Below are positions 11,240-23,248 of a stretch of DNA of 64,000 nt, in pieces. The position numbers and the translations under genes were made by a program. Positions within the stretch are counted from its first letter, which is position 1; each line of letters starts with the position of its first letter. Under the pieces are notes generated by a model. It had not been told where the DNA came from, searched no databases, and saw only the letters and a list, made by a program, of their open reading frames with translations. Source of the stretch: Petunia secreta (Eukaryota > Streptophyta > Magnoliopsida > Solanales > Solanaceae); NCBI GenBank assembly GCA_029990175.1, contig JARKIP010000011.1, positions 27,440,001 through 27,504,000 of the forward strand, written 5' to 3'.

Positions 11240-11525
11240 GTGCAGGATTATTCCGCCCTAGGAGCAAGAGGATTCCGCTCCATTGTATCATATTGAGGGT
11301 AGGAGGATTCCGCCCCAAGAGCAGGAGTATTCCACTCTTATGTCAGATATTGAGTGCAGGAGTATTCCGCCTCAGCTATACATTATATCGGGTGCAAGAG
11401 TATTCCGCCTCTGGTTTATATTATATCGGGTGCAAGAGTATTCCGCCCCAGTAGCAGGAGTATTCCGCTCCAGTTGGTTATCAGATTGGATTCCCCTCGA
11501 ATGCAGGAGTATTCCGCTTCGGGAT
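11240..11525 (+). repeat. Tandem array of GCAGGAGTATTCCGC in the 5' LTR
   Basis: About ten irregularly spaced copies (24-45 bp apart) of a 15-base core whose centre GGAGTATTCC is nearly palindromic. All three forward frames stay open across the array, giving overlapping frames of 63-135 codons with repeated peptides (EYSA, GVFR, RSIPP). I treat these as a by-product of the repeat, not as genes. Confidence 0.85.
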
Positions 11526-12280
11526 GGGATTACGGGCACATGTGACCCTTCGCATCATATTTCATTTCATTTCATCTCACTTCATTTCATTTCATCTCAC
11601 TTCATTTTATTTCATCTCAATTCATACCATTGTGTAGACTTGCGGTACATGACTACTTTTCTTCTTATATGTGCATTGCTTATTTGTTGATATGTTTCTG
11701 GCACGCATCCTTGGTTGAGTTTATAAGTTTCTTATGTGTTTCCGGTTGTTATCTGGCTCTTCCTTTTCATAATTTAAATAAAAGGAATTTGGTCTATCTA
11801 TTTCTTTTCTCCCTGGCTAGCTATCCTATTCTTTGAGGTGGCTAGCCTGTCTCACTTATTGAGTCCTTTTGACTCACCCTTGTTTGTTGTTTGTTTCTTG
11901 TCTATCTATTTCGTTTCGGCAGGTTCGCTCCAGGATTGAGTTCGCCACGTTGTTCAGGAGCGAAGATGACTTCAGCTGTCAGGGTGAGCCAGCTTTTATT
12001 CTGGATGGCCACCAGTTTATTTGTTATTATTTCCGCTGCATTTTGCTCCCTTCAGGAGGTATCTGTCTTCTTTTGTAAACCTAGTATGTTGGGTAGTAAA
12101 CTGTAATTTCTTTTGTACAGCTTAGAGGTATCAGTATGACTGTGATTTCTTTTAAGTCTTGTCCTTAATTATGAATTGTTATATTTATTTTCCTAATTTA
12201 ATTGGTAAGGGTTCGCCCCACGGGTCTAGGGGAGGATGTCGGGTGCCCGCACGGCCTAACCGGATTCCGGGTCGTGACAG

Positions 12281-12297
12281 TTAGTAGCAGAGCCCGG
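12281..12297 (+). promoter_or_regulatory. Primer binding site of the nested gypsy element
   Basis: TTAGTAGCAGAGCCCGG lies one base inside the LTR. It resembles the TGGTATCAGAGC-type PBS (initiator Met tRNA) with changes at the start, so it is probably worn. Confidence 0.7.
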
Positions 12298-12949
12298 TTT
12301 AGTGTCTATCCAGACTAAGACAGTGTCTTGTAGAGTGTCGCTGATGGGTACGTAGACGTCCGTACTTATCTACGAGAGGCTATGATGACATTTAGGAAGT
12401 TTCACTTCCTTTTTGTTCTGATCGTGCGTCTGTCTAGGATGGAAAAGTATTTTCATTAATTCGTTCTTGGTAATTGTGAACCCTCGTGCGATAAATCAGC
12501 AAGGGGTAGGAGTTCAAGACGAAGTAGTCTAGCCTGAGGCTAGAGCTACTCAAGTCTCGAGAGTTGTGGATCGTGTTGACGATCCAGTTGCGTAGGTCCC
12601 AGCTGTACGAGCTCGCGATGGGCAAGGGAGCAGGGCCTTGTGGTTCGCTTGGCCCTCAACGATGCTTTCACGAGAATCTTTGCAGTGCAGATACCGTAAG
12701 AACCTATTATTTGCTAGGAAGCTTATCAGGTTGTCGCAGATGCAGATGTTCAGCCTCAGGGAGCTTCTATTCCAGTTCTTAATATTGCCGCAGTAAAGTA
12801 TGTTCCGGAGGCAGCATGTATTGTACCTCTAGTCATTCTGGCTGGTTAGTTAGCCTGAGTAATGGCTCGGTCCGAGTGTCCGAAGAGGTTGCATTATTTT
12901 ACGGGGTTGAACCTTCCGATATTCTTAAGCAATGCATCAGATAAACCTC

Positions 12950-13900
12950 GTAATTTTTTAAAATAAATGATGTCAGCGTATCCTTCAGGCTCTTGATTTT
13001 ATCGAGCGGTATGGTGTTGATTATTCTTCTTTCCAGTTTCAAGGTCCAACCCTGAATTGGTGGACTGCTCTCTTATTAGCTAACTGGGTTCGGTTTTTCT
13101 TCTAGATTCGTGGAAAAGTTCCTTTCGAGTGGCGAGCGAGATGAAAAGTGTTGCCAGTTTGAGTGGATTGGACAGGGTAGCCTGTCGGTTAGCCTGTTGG
13201 TGTTTCAGAATATGAGATTAAATTTTATAGAATGGCTGAATATGCATTAGAACTAGTCCAAGAGCCTTTCGAGAGATTCAAAGATTTATTCATGACCTTT
13301 CTCCTTCCTTGAGATCCCAGACGACTCGAAAAAAAATTGAGGTTGATACTTCATTTGATGTCGTTGTTGATATTGCTCAAAGGTATTAGGCATACCATAA
13401 GTTGGGGGGAAGATTTAGAGAGGGAGATCAAGATATCCCGTGGCCCTAGTGGGTAACTATGGTACCTTATTTGGAGGTAAGAGTTTTGATTATTTTGGGA
13501 GGTCACCTGCTAGGTTATCTCAGCTTGTAGAGCGTGATTCTCAGAGTGCTCGAGTAGTTTATCAAGATTAGACTCAGCTTTCTCTTTACAACTATCAACA
13601 ATCTTTCCAGCTTCAATTTTTAGTCAAAAAGGTGTTATCATTGTCGTGAGTCTGGTTATTCTTTGAGGAGTTTTTCTTTATTCCGGCAAGTAGGTCGTCG
13701 TCCTTTCTCTCGGCCTCAGGCACCTGCACAGTCGCAGGGAATTTTATTTAGATCTCAATCCTCCAGAGAAATGCCACCATCCAGTAGAGGTTGAGATTGT
13801 GGTGGCAGTGGTTCTCCAGAAAGTGATTGTCAGGGTAGTGGCTCAGCTCAGCTGTAGAGGCAGTTCTATGAACTGCTAGTTTGGCAGGATGTTGAGGCAT
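12950..13900 (+). pseudogene. Degenerate gag of the nested gypsy element
   Basis: No frame longer than a few dozen codons survives, but shifting between frames shows gag-like pieces in order. An MAEYALELVQEPFERFKDL-like stretch (about 13230-13285) sits where chromovirus gag has its conserved region. A CYHC...GY zinc-knuckle remnant follows near 13632-13660. Frameshifts and stops are many. Sense RT or integrase motifs are absent further downstream. Confidence 0.55.
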
Positions 13901-15403
13901 CCGATGTAGTAGACCCGTGTGTTTCTTCTTCCCTTATCTGTAAGATTGATTTATCTTTCCGATTGATCTGGAAATGGTGTGTCTTATCATGTTTCGACGG
14001 TTTCCTTGGATATTGTCGTAATTAAGAATCGGTTGCGGTAGAGGGGTGAGCTTATGATATGATTTATTCCTGGCATTTATGATGACCCTACTAGTTGATC
14101 TGGTTTAAATGTGAGAAATTTGAGAGAGAGTGTCGGTATTGTCTGCTTGGCAGTCCTGTTGTACCACTTTCTCTTATTATGTCAAGTCAGTCTATCTTTC
14201 TTTGGAATTCAATGTTGGTAGGATAATGCGATCCTAATTCGTCACCATCAGAAAGTGTTATCGTTTCTTCCGGTACAAAGTGATTAGTAAGTAATATTCG
14301 ATCTACGTATTTTATCTTGGTTCAAAACGCTAGTACAGTCATGTTATTCTATGAGCTTGTCTTAGTTATAAAAGGGTTTTCTGGTAAATTGTCAGAGTTC
14401 CCTTCTTATTGGGAGGTCAAATTGGCATGGATGTTGTTCCATAAAGCTCAGTTAATATCTGTTTCTTCAATTGCGATTCTTGGGCTACTTTGACTCGTAA
14501 GTAGTCTAGCTTTGGTAGCCAAGCAAATAAGAAGATGAGCTTCCTGAAGCTCTAATTATTTCTATCTTCGATCCATTTCCATTTCTTCTTCGTCCGGCAC
14601 TAGTGAGCTTGGGCGATTGGTAGCCGCTTGTGACGTTCCCTGTGTTGAGCCAGAGTACGTGTTATTGTAGCCGAGTAGCGTATTATTGTTTTGGATACAA
14701 AAGCTTACCTCTTCCAAAAGATAGCACTGCTAAGAACCACGGTAAAAGATGTCCAAAATAGTAGCACAAAATGTTTCAAATTTGAAAAATTATTTTTATC
14801 TTCGGACAGCTGTTAGTGGTTTGCGCATAACTCCTTGTACAAAATTGATATTGAGATGCTTCAAGATTCCCTGGAACCCTAAGACATATATCTAAAACTT
14901 CTATGGAGACTATGAAGTCTATAACTTTGATCTACACTCTGAAAATTAGGTTGAAAATCAGGACAGTGGTGCTGTCCAGACATTCTATCTGCGGATTTGT
15001 TATGTCATCCAGTTGTCTCATCTTGTTATCCGTTTAACATGTTTATGTTATTATTTTATCCGGGTATCCATTCCCATGTATAGTATAGTGCTTGTTCTGT
15101 TTGTGCGGATCATCCAGTTTCAGCGAAAACTCTGCCGAAATTTTTATATAGAAGTACCATCCATCAGGCGGTAAACACGACAAAGGTATGGAGTTGTGAA
15201 CTCGAGAGTTTCAGCTGTTTGGCAACTCGAAAGGGTAGTTGGTAGCTTAGGTCTGCCTACCTTCAGCTTTTAGCTAAACCTTCTTTAGTCCAGCAGACTG
15301 TGCTAGGATGGTTATTCCTATTCAAATAGCTGCATGAGTTTGTGCTTTAAGTGGAGGAGTCTTCCTCCAAATACTGAATGGTAATACTAAATCTCTGAGG
15401 TAT
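13901..15403 (+). other. Conserved non-coding core of the nested element
   Basis: No long frame, but the stretch from TCTTATCATGTTTCGACGG (13980) onward is closely matched at 57180-58190. There the approximately 14700-15120 segment (AAGCTTACCTCTTCC... to ...GTCATCC) is missing, so that piece is probably a later insertion in this copy. The shared core shows both copies descend from one deleted progenitor. Confidence 0.6.
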
Positions 15404-16364
15404 TGATACCACTTTTCTCACGACCCAAAGTAAGGTCACGACAGAAACCTACAATGAGTGTCAATCATTGCTAAACCCACTAATAACCTATTAATGATAG
15501 AGATAAGCTGACAACTGATCGTATATACGTACCGATCTGCTGAAAGCATAAAGTCTGGAAAGATGACACGACTTTAACTTGCTGGCAATTAGAACATTGA
15601 GCCGCAAATTCTCCTATGTCACACTTCATTCCGTCCCACCAATAAATCTGCTTAAGATCATGGTACATCTTAGTCGAACCTGGATGAACAGTGTATTTGA
15701 AATAATGTGCCTCTATCTTAATCTGTCCACATAAATCTGTAACATCAGGGACATAAAATCTATCTTTATACATGAGAACACCGTCAGTAGTAACCCTCTA
15801 TGGTGACTCCGGTTGTCTTTTGGCTATCTGTCTGTATTCAACTAGAACTGGATCCTCATACTGACACTGTGTTACTTCATGAAAATTTAGAGTTAAAGGT
15901 CTAGTGCAGCTTATCGTCCATCCATCATTGGCATATAACCTTCACACCTCAACTCTTTGAGAAGTTACTTTAGCGTTATAAGTGCTCATGTAATCAACGT
16001 TGTTGCTGGTATCTTGCCTCAGCTCATGGTCCAACTACATGTCTCTTTTATTTTTACTTTTTCAAGTCATAATATTTCCAATTCAAAGATAATACCCTGA
16101 AGTAGATGTTCAGTCTGAAGATCATTCCTGGTCTGCATCATACTATCCAGTAGTATTTGCATGATCCTTATCCTTATATGATAGACCCTGTTCAGATGAA
16201 CCTTTGACATACATTAGGATGTGAGTAACTACATTTCCACAAGGAGCTTTCGGAACAACACTAACATAAACTGAGATGCTGCATAGTGCGTTCGTAAAAA
16301 TAATATGGCTTGCATCAAATCTTTTATAAAGAGTAGTGACAAAGTACTTCAAAAGCTTCCCCTT
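15404..16364 (-). mobile_element. Antisense gypsy fragment with integrase zinc finger inside the nested element
   Basis: The related copy at 57160-58380 runs straight from AAATCTCTAATGCATTG to AAGCGTAAGC. Here the same flanks are separated by about 960 bases. The insert, on the minus strand (15480-15773), encodes an integrase H2C2-type zinc finger: YTVHPGSTKMYHDL, YWWDGMK, then CSNCQQVK. That fits the N-terminus of a chromovirus integrase in the opposite orientation to its host element. No LTR or clear duplication was found at its edges. Confidence 0.55.
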
Positions 16365-16727
16365 TGCATCAAGCGTGAGCTAATTCTTAGTTCCATCGAC
16401 CTGTTCTATATTAAAAAGTATATCGACGAGGTGATTCGTCGGCGAAATCATGTTAATCCATTCAAAGTTCCATGTATCTTTGCTTCAAAAATGTCGAACT
16501 CTCCTTTCGTGGTCGAGGAAGGATCAGTATAGTCAGAATAAGCTGGGCAATAGTGTTATGATATAATCCAGCTATATTTTTATCCAAGAGTTCTATATGT
16601 GTATTATAATTCTGATTCTGTAATCAGAAAATAATGCCCGTGGAGTAGCTCATGAAGGTCATGCAAGTTCTCTTGTTATGTGCGTGAATCTTGCTTTAGA
16701 CTTAGGCTCGTTCGAGGACAAACGAGA

Positions 16728-16744
16728 GTTTAAGTGGAGGAGAA
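16728..16744 (+). promoter_or_regulatory. Polypurine tract of the nested gypsy element
   Basis: AGTTTAAGTGGAGGAGAA directly precedes the 3' LTR start TGAAACGACC. The preceding GTTCGAGGACAAACGAG is the conserved tail of chromovirus internal regions. Confidence 0.75.
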
Positions 16745-18905
16745 TGAAACGACCTCGGTTAGCCGTTTCAGAAGTTAGGATTCCGATTGGCGTGCCGATA
16801 ATTTTAAAATATTTGTAATGTCTATTAGGACCTGTCTGTAAAATTTGAGCTAAATCAGACCTCGTTTGGTAGGCATAGGAAGAAGATTTCAGTTTTTATT
16901 GACAATAAATATTAAAAACAGATTTTTGAGCTTGGTTTTGGCGAACGAACTCCGATTCGAAATCCGAAAGCGCCGTTAGGTTCGTATGATTATTTGTGAC
17001 TTTTGTGAACTTTCGAAAGTGAATTTCGATGTTGTTCGGCTAGTTTTTGCTAAAATATCGAAAGTTAAATAATTTAACTTTTTTTCTATTTAAATTCGTA
17101 TTGGTTTCGGGAACCTGATTCGAGATCCGCCTTCGTGAGTATGCTACATATATTTTGTATAACTGGTATACAAAAGTTGGAATTATTTTGAATATTGTAG
17201 AGTACAGTTTTAATTTTTACCGTAGCAGCGAATTTAAAAAAAAAAAGAGAAAAAGACAAAAGAAATATAAAGAGGCGGTGGCCTTAAGGGAGCTAATACC
17301 CTGGCCTAACCTCTGGTCAAATATTACAGAACAGAAACATTAGATACAGAAACAGAAAAATGGGAGGAGAAACGGAAATATGGAAATAAGAGAAAAAAAT
17401 GCCAGAAAATGAGAAAAGGGGCCGGAGAAAAGTAGAATTTTCACCCTGAAACATTGAGAGTGGGATCGTTTGGCAATGAATTCAAAGGACAAAGCGGTTG
17501 TTGAGTAATTGTGCTAACTTTGTAACAAGGTAAGTGTTTATATCCATTTCTTTGGAGGCACCTGGCCTCGTGGATTTTCTACCACGTATTCCTTACGTGT
17601 GTAGCTGCCGATAGGCTTACTCATTACGCCTTAGTTTTGGATTTACATTGTATATTATATGTTATGTCCTATTGTTGGTATTGCATTGAGGATCTGAGCA
17701 TTGTACCCTGGCTGTAAGTTGGCATCTACTTCCCGGCGCCGCGGTGAAGGGTTATTATTGCATCACATTGCATTCATATACATTATATGTCATTCATATG
17801 CATTACATTGCATATCATATTGGGTGCAGGAGTATTCCGCCCCAGGAGCAGGAGGATTCCGCTCCATTGTATCATATTGAGGGTAGGAGGATTCCGCCCC
17901 AAGAGCAGGAGTATTCCGCTCTTATGTCAGATATTGAGTGCAGGAGTATTCCGCCTCAGCTTTACATTATATCGGGTGCCGGAGTATTCCGCCCCATGAG
18001 AGTGCAGAAGTATTCCGCCTCTAGTTTATATTATATCAGGTGCAGGAGTATTCCGCCCCAGGAGCAGGAGTATTCCGCTCCAGTTGGTTATCAGATTGGA
18101 TTCCCCTCGAATGCAGGAGTATTCCGCTTCGGGATGGGATTCGGGCACATGTGACCCTTCGCATCATATTTCATTTCATTTCATTTCATTTCATCTCACT
18201 TCATTTCATTTCATCTCAATTCATACCATTGTGTAGACTTGCAGTACATGATTACTGTTCTGCTTATATGTGCATTGCTTATTTGTTGATATGTATCTGG
18301 CGCGCATCCTTGGTTGAGTATATAAGTTTCTGACGTGTTTCCGGTTGTTATCTGGCTCTGCCTTTTTATAATTTAAATAAAAGAAATTTGGTCTATCTAT
18401 TTCTTTTCTCTCTGGCTAGCTATCCTATTCTTTGAGGTGGCTAGTTTTCCCCACTTATTGAGTCCTTTTGACTAACCCTTGTTTGTTGTTTGTTTCTTGT
18501 GTATCTATTTCGTTTCGGCAGGTTCGCTCCTGGATTGAGTTCGCCACGTTGTTCAGGAGCGAAGATGACTTCAACTGCCAGGGTGAGCCAGCTTTTATTT
18601 CGGATGGCCACCAGTTTATTGGTTATTATTTCCGCTGCACTTTGCTCCCTTCAGGAGGTATCTGTCTTTTTTTGTACTCTTAGATGTCTAGTCTGGATAA
18701 CCGTAAACCTAGTATGTTGGGTAGTCAGCTGTAATTTCTTTTGTACAGATTAGAGGTATCAGTATGTCTGTGATTTCTTTTAAGTCTTGTCCTTATTTGT
18801 GAATTGTTATTTATTTTCCTAATTTAATTGGTAAGGGTTCGCCCGACGGTTCTAGGGGAGGATGTCGGGTGCCCGCACGGCCTAACCGGATTCCGGGTCG
18901 TGTCA
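16745..18905 (+). repeat. 3' LTR of the nested gypsy element (2161 bp)
   Basis: Collinear with 10159-12279 over its whole length, with scattered substitutions and small indels. It contains the hairpin cluster (17568-17625), the GGAGTATTCCGC array (17820-18130) and the TTTCATTTCAT repeat. It ends GGTCGTGTCA, followed by the CACGA duplication (18906-18910). Confidence 0.93.
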
Positions 18906-19591
18906 CACGATCATCATAAGACCCCGGCTTGCCAGGAGCAGCTGGTACCTTTATACTCTTCTTCTGCTTCTTTCCTTTTCCTTTACTAGTAGAGGCAACT
19001 CCAGAAGAAGGGGTGGGCGACTCTGAGTCAGGCAAACCATGTGATCCTGGATTAGACAATGTCAGGGAATTTGATGGAACTGGGGAAGGAACATGGTGCG
19101 GACGAATAGTCGGAGTAGGAACAAACACCATATCAGGAACAGACTGGTAGGACGGGCATGGTACACGAACATAACCATATGAGTACCCGGGTGCAGGCAC
19201 AGAATGACAAGGAAAGCTGGGCGGACGCATAGCATGAGATGAGGGGCCTGGGGCACGAGGAGACTGATCAAACACTGGGGCACAGGACGGCCCTTCAAAA
19301 AAAAAAGCAGCGCCATATGTCATATTAAGCCTAGACAATAACTGTTCAGTCGGTATCAACTCATGATTAGTCGAGGATCCATCACCGGATGAAGAGGAAA
19401 TCTTTCTTAGACCACGAAACAACCTGTCTCGACCCCTACCTGTAGAAGATATCCCTGTAATGAAAACATTCAACGAATAATTTAATATGAATGTTAAATT
19501 AAAATATATAATATAAATTAATCAAGTATGAATATTAGATCAACTACGTAATAAACAAGTGATGCAATATATTATTAAAACTACCAAATAA

Positions 19592-22500
19592 TCAATCATC
19601 CTCGCTTCCATCCTCAAGTAATTCTTCCTCGCTTGTATCATTTTCATCAACAAAATGTCCATCCTCAGCTGCCATTGACGTTCCTCCACTATGGTTGAAG
19701 ACCGAAAGATCAAATTCCTCATATAAATCATCACTGTGATGCAACTGACCGGCTAATTCCTCGTCCACAATCTCCTGGACAGTTGAAATGTCGTTTTAGT
19801 ATGCAACCTCTAATGCATCCTCGACTTCGAGTCTCCCAACTGGCTTAGCTTTTACAACTGCCCACCAGTTTTCTTTAGCCTTATTTTTTAATTTATTCTT
19901 ACATCGTGGATAAGGAACGTAGTATACTTGTTTCACATTCTGCATAATGATAAATGGATCATAATGTGCATACGTTTTCTTATGATTGACTTCCACCAAT
20001 TTATACTGCGGATGCATCCGGGTACCTCGATTTGGTGTTGGATCAAACCACTTAACCGAAATAGCACCAACCTTTTCTTGGGCCAACCTTGATACTCAAC
20101 CTCTCAGATCTCCTGGATAACGGCATAATAATCAAAGTGTTCATCACCAGTTCCAGCATTCACACTCACCCCACAGTTATAGGTTTTCTTCCCCATAGAC
20201 TATTCCTGAGTATGAAACTTGTAACTATTGATAAAGTACTTAGATATCCTTTTGTACTTATGCACTAGTCCCAAAGATAAACCATTAAACAATGGAGCAT
20301 TGCAACCGTTAGCAGGATTGTTTACCTATATGTAGTTCAGGTTAGTTTGTAAGTAAACAAAAAATAGACGGAAAAAATCACAAAATGATAGAAATTATCT
20401 TTGATCATTAAATACTTACATATTCTCTAAACCAATCTGAAAATCTTACAGAAACTGCCTCATGCGCAACGAACAAAATAACTGCTCGGGACAATACAAA
20501 CTCTCAGTTAATCATAAAAGTTTTTTATTTTAAAGTTTATGTTTATTGAACAACTTGAAATTTTACCTATAAAATTCTTGGACTTCTGGACAATTCAACA
20601 ATGCATGAGTTGTAGCAACTCTTTTATCAATTTCGGTAAATGGTATCCGTTTACCTTGCTTAGGCCCCCTGCCCGGATGATTGAATATGGAAAATGGTGG
20701 ATACAATGAATCATCATTCCCACCATTTTCATGACGATTCGGCCTATTTCTCAAACATGGGACCTCGGTACCAAAATAGTATGAGCAGAAATGTGTTGTT
20801 TCCCTTACAAGGTAAGCCTCGCATATCGAGCCCTCAATCCTATTTCTTTTATTCACAGTTCGGTTGGTCTTTCCAACAGTCCTGCATAATACGTTACTAA
20901 TAGTTGAATTTAATGAATTAATATAAACATAAGATACAGACGCTTGAAAAGAAATTACCTTTCAAAAGGATACATCCATCTGACCTGAACTGGGCCTCCA
21001 AGGCGTGCTTCTTCCACAAGGTTAATAGGCAGATACTCCATCACATTGAAAAAAGATCTTGGTCAATTTAGTTAAGATCATCCAGATGTTCTTTCCATCA
21101 ATTCAAGATTTTCTTCCCGTAATGTGTTAGAGCACAAGTCTTTGAAAAATACACTCATCTCTGTCAGGGGTTTCCATACAGTATCAGGCAAATCATGGAA
21201 AGCAATAGGGAGTAAGTTCTCCATGAACATATGGCAATTATGAATTTTTATATTAGTTAACTTTCCTTCTCACATGTCAACACACCTTGATATATTCGAT
21301 GCACACCCATCAGGAAACCTCAAATTCCGTAACCACTCACAAATTTCTCTTCTCTCATCTAATTCAAATGTGTAATTGGCTAACGACATCCGAACCTTGT
21401 CACCAACAAGATATAGGTGCAATTCATTACGCCTACAGTATTCTTGAATATCCAACCTAGTCTTAACATTATCCTTTGTCTTGCTAGTGACATCCATAAC
21501 TGTATTAAAGACTGCATCAAAAAAATTCTTTTCTATGTGCATGGGATCCAGATTATGACGGAGAAGGTTGTACTTCCAATAAGGCAACTCCCAAAATATG
21601 CTTTGTTTAGTCCAATTATGTCATTCACCGAATCCAGTTATTTTAAACGATTGTTTTTGATCTGTTACCTTAGGATACCCCTTCACCCTATCCCAAGTTT
21701 CATGACCAGACAACCTTCGTGGAGGGTCATCAAAGTCTTTTTGCCCTTTCATAAAAGCACTAGTGTTTCTCCTAAACGGATGATCATCTGGCAAGAATCG
21801 TCGTTGACAGTCGAACCATGTGTTCTTTCCTCCATTTTTCAAATTTTTGTGTCCTCCATACAACAAGGGCACGAAAACTTACCAGCAGTGGACCAACCAG
21901 ACAACATTCCATAAGCAGGAAAATCATTTATAGTCCACATCAAAGAAGCATGCAACATAAAGTTTTCCTTAAGGGAGAAATCATATATTTCTACACCTGC
22001 ATGCTACAAAATTTTTAACTCATCAATTAAAGGCTGCAAGAGTATATCAATCGAGCCTTTTGGGTTGTGTGGACCCGGAATAATGCAAGTTAGAAAAATG
22101 TATGGACTTGTCATACACAATTCTGGTGGATAATTATACGGGGTGAAAGATACGGGCCAACAAGAATACGGTGTGGCAGAGATTGCAAATGGAGTGAAAC
22201 CATCAGAACTTAAATCCAACCTAATAAAGGTTCACTAGCAAATACCGGATACACCCTATCAAAGTGTTTCTATGCTTCACCATCAGAAGGATGACTTAGA
22301 ATTCCAGGTTGTTTTGTGCGTTCATAGTGCCATCGCATATGAGGAGCAGAGCTCATCAATGCATACAACCTTTTCAACCGAGGAATAAGTGGAAAGTAAT
22401 GCATCGCCTTAACTGGGGCCTTCTTATCCTTTTCATTTTTTCTGGCTTATAACGAGCCTCTCCACAAAATTTACAATGAACCCTATCCTTATCTTCCTTA

Positions 22501-23248
22501 TAGATAACATGCAACCTTTTCTACAACAATGAATTCTCTCAGAAGAAAGACCTAACTTGAAAACCAATTTCTTTGTATAGTACGATACAGGTAACCCCAA
22601 GTTAGCCGAATTAAGTTCATTCATAAGCCCAATTATCTCATCCATGCATGCTTGATATATATTCTAATCTGATTTTATACTTAACAATCTAACTGCAACC
22701 GACAACTTAGAATGCGTTGTTCCCTAAAAAAATAGGCGACTAGCTTCTTCCAACTGTTCATAGAAGAGCTTGGCCTCATCGTTTGGAAAATGCCCAACAT
22801 TTGGTTGGGATGGTTCCTCGTGAAACATCCCGAATGCATCATTAATCATTTCATGCATTTAATTATTACGAGACTCATTGTCAACATACGAACTACTCGC
22901 ACCGGCATATACATTCTCTATATTGACACTAGGATCAAACTCTCCATGTGCAGTCCATACAAAATAATTTGGCATAAAGCCTTTAGTATAAAGATGCATT
23001 ACAACCTCTTTTAGGCTTTTCACATCACAACATTTACAATCCAAACAAGGACATTTGATATTCCCCTCCCTTATATATTCAGGATGCATTTTAGCTTTGG
23101 CAACAAACTCTGCAACCCCATCTATAAAAAATTTCCTCAACCCCCGACATCCCGGGTTACCTATTATACATCCAACTACAATTTTCATGATGACGTTCCA
23201 TCTACACAAATAACACATAGTGGAATATTCAAAAAAAATTCCAACCAT
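19592..23248 (-). pseudogene. CACTA TNP2-type transposase, degenerate
   Basis: Domains in order on the minus strand: a Transpos_assoc-like N-terminus (FIDGVAEFVAKAKMHP, then CPCLDCKC; 22900-23190); Tnp2 core pieces (LQPLIDELKIL at 22004-22060; TWFDCQRRFLPDDHPFRRN at 21770-21840; LDPMHIEKNFFDAVFNTV at 21490-21545); DUF4218 (GPKQGKRIPFTEIDKRV, 20563-20700); DUF4216 (YAHYDPFIIMQNVKQVYYV, 19910-19990); and an acidic tail ending at 19592. Stops and frameshifts separate the pieces, for example the TAA at 19796-19798, so no functional enzyme is made. The usual product binds and cuts the element ends. Confidence 0.85.

Larger units (their letters stand above)
10159..12279 (+). repeat. 5' LTR of the nested gypsy element (2121 bp)
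   Basis: It starts TGAAAAAACC, where the 3' LTR has TGAAACGACC. The change CG to AA/AG fits deamination of methylated CpG. It contains three tandem hairpins (10985-11046), a GCAGGAGTATTCCGC array (11240-11520) and a TTTCATTTCATCTCAC repeat (11560-11620). It ends GGTCGTGACA. Confidence 0.93.
10159..18905 (+). mobile_element. Nested Ty3/gypsy (chromovirus-like) LTR retrotransposon, degenerate
   Basis: LTRs at 10159-12279 and 16745-18905, both TG...CA, flanked by CACGA duplications. Each LTR has a 10-13-base terminal inverted repeat (TGAAACGACC.../...GGTCGTGTCA), longer than usual. The PBS follows the first LTR (TTAGTAGCAGAGCCCGG, a variant of the common initiator-Met type). The internal 4.46 kb holds a degraded gag but no recognisable sense protease, RT or integrase, and it carries a stretch with an antisense integrase zinc finger. 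A related fragment with a similar non-coding core is at 57160-58380 and a related solo LTR at 60401-62916. It was probably a non-autonomous derivative mobilised by a chromovirus. Confidence 0.9.
8943..19473 (-). pseudogene. Second CACTA gene (Transposase_24-type), split by an LTR retrotransposon
   Basis: Reading right to left: a Pro/Ser-rich N-terminal half starts at 19473 and contains a basic GKGKKQKK stretch and then KPGSYDDR. The frame is broken at 18910 by the gypsy element and resumes on the far side at 10153 with GRLIVMSDGRHG, followed by a good GTAAGT donor at about 10125. Later exons carry FLEAWSSFGKIPVEVRARMF (9920-10020), GGSLHTGG (about 9600) and a C-terminal coiled-coil ending ...LVELERLREAEAVNATK (8943-9209). 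This matches the plant transposase family (Ptta/En-Spm, PF03004) by recollection. At least two in-frame stops are visible in the middle exons, apart from the insertion. Confidence 0.8.

Noticed and set aside
11194..11690. Overlapping 63-135-codon frames in the LTR (also 17744-18154 and 61129-61514)
   Set aside because: Three frames open together over a short tandem repeat; repeated peptides follow from the unit. Not called as genes, though the array itself is reported.
21417..21914. 165-codon plus-strand open frame
   Set aside because: Antisense of the TNP2 transposase core, which carries the recognisable motifs.
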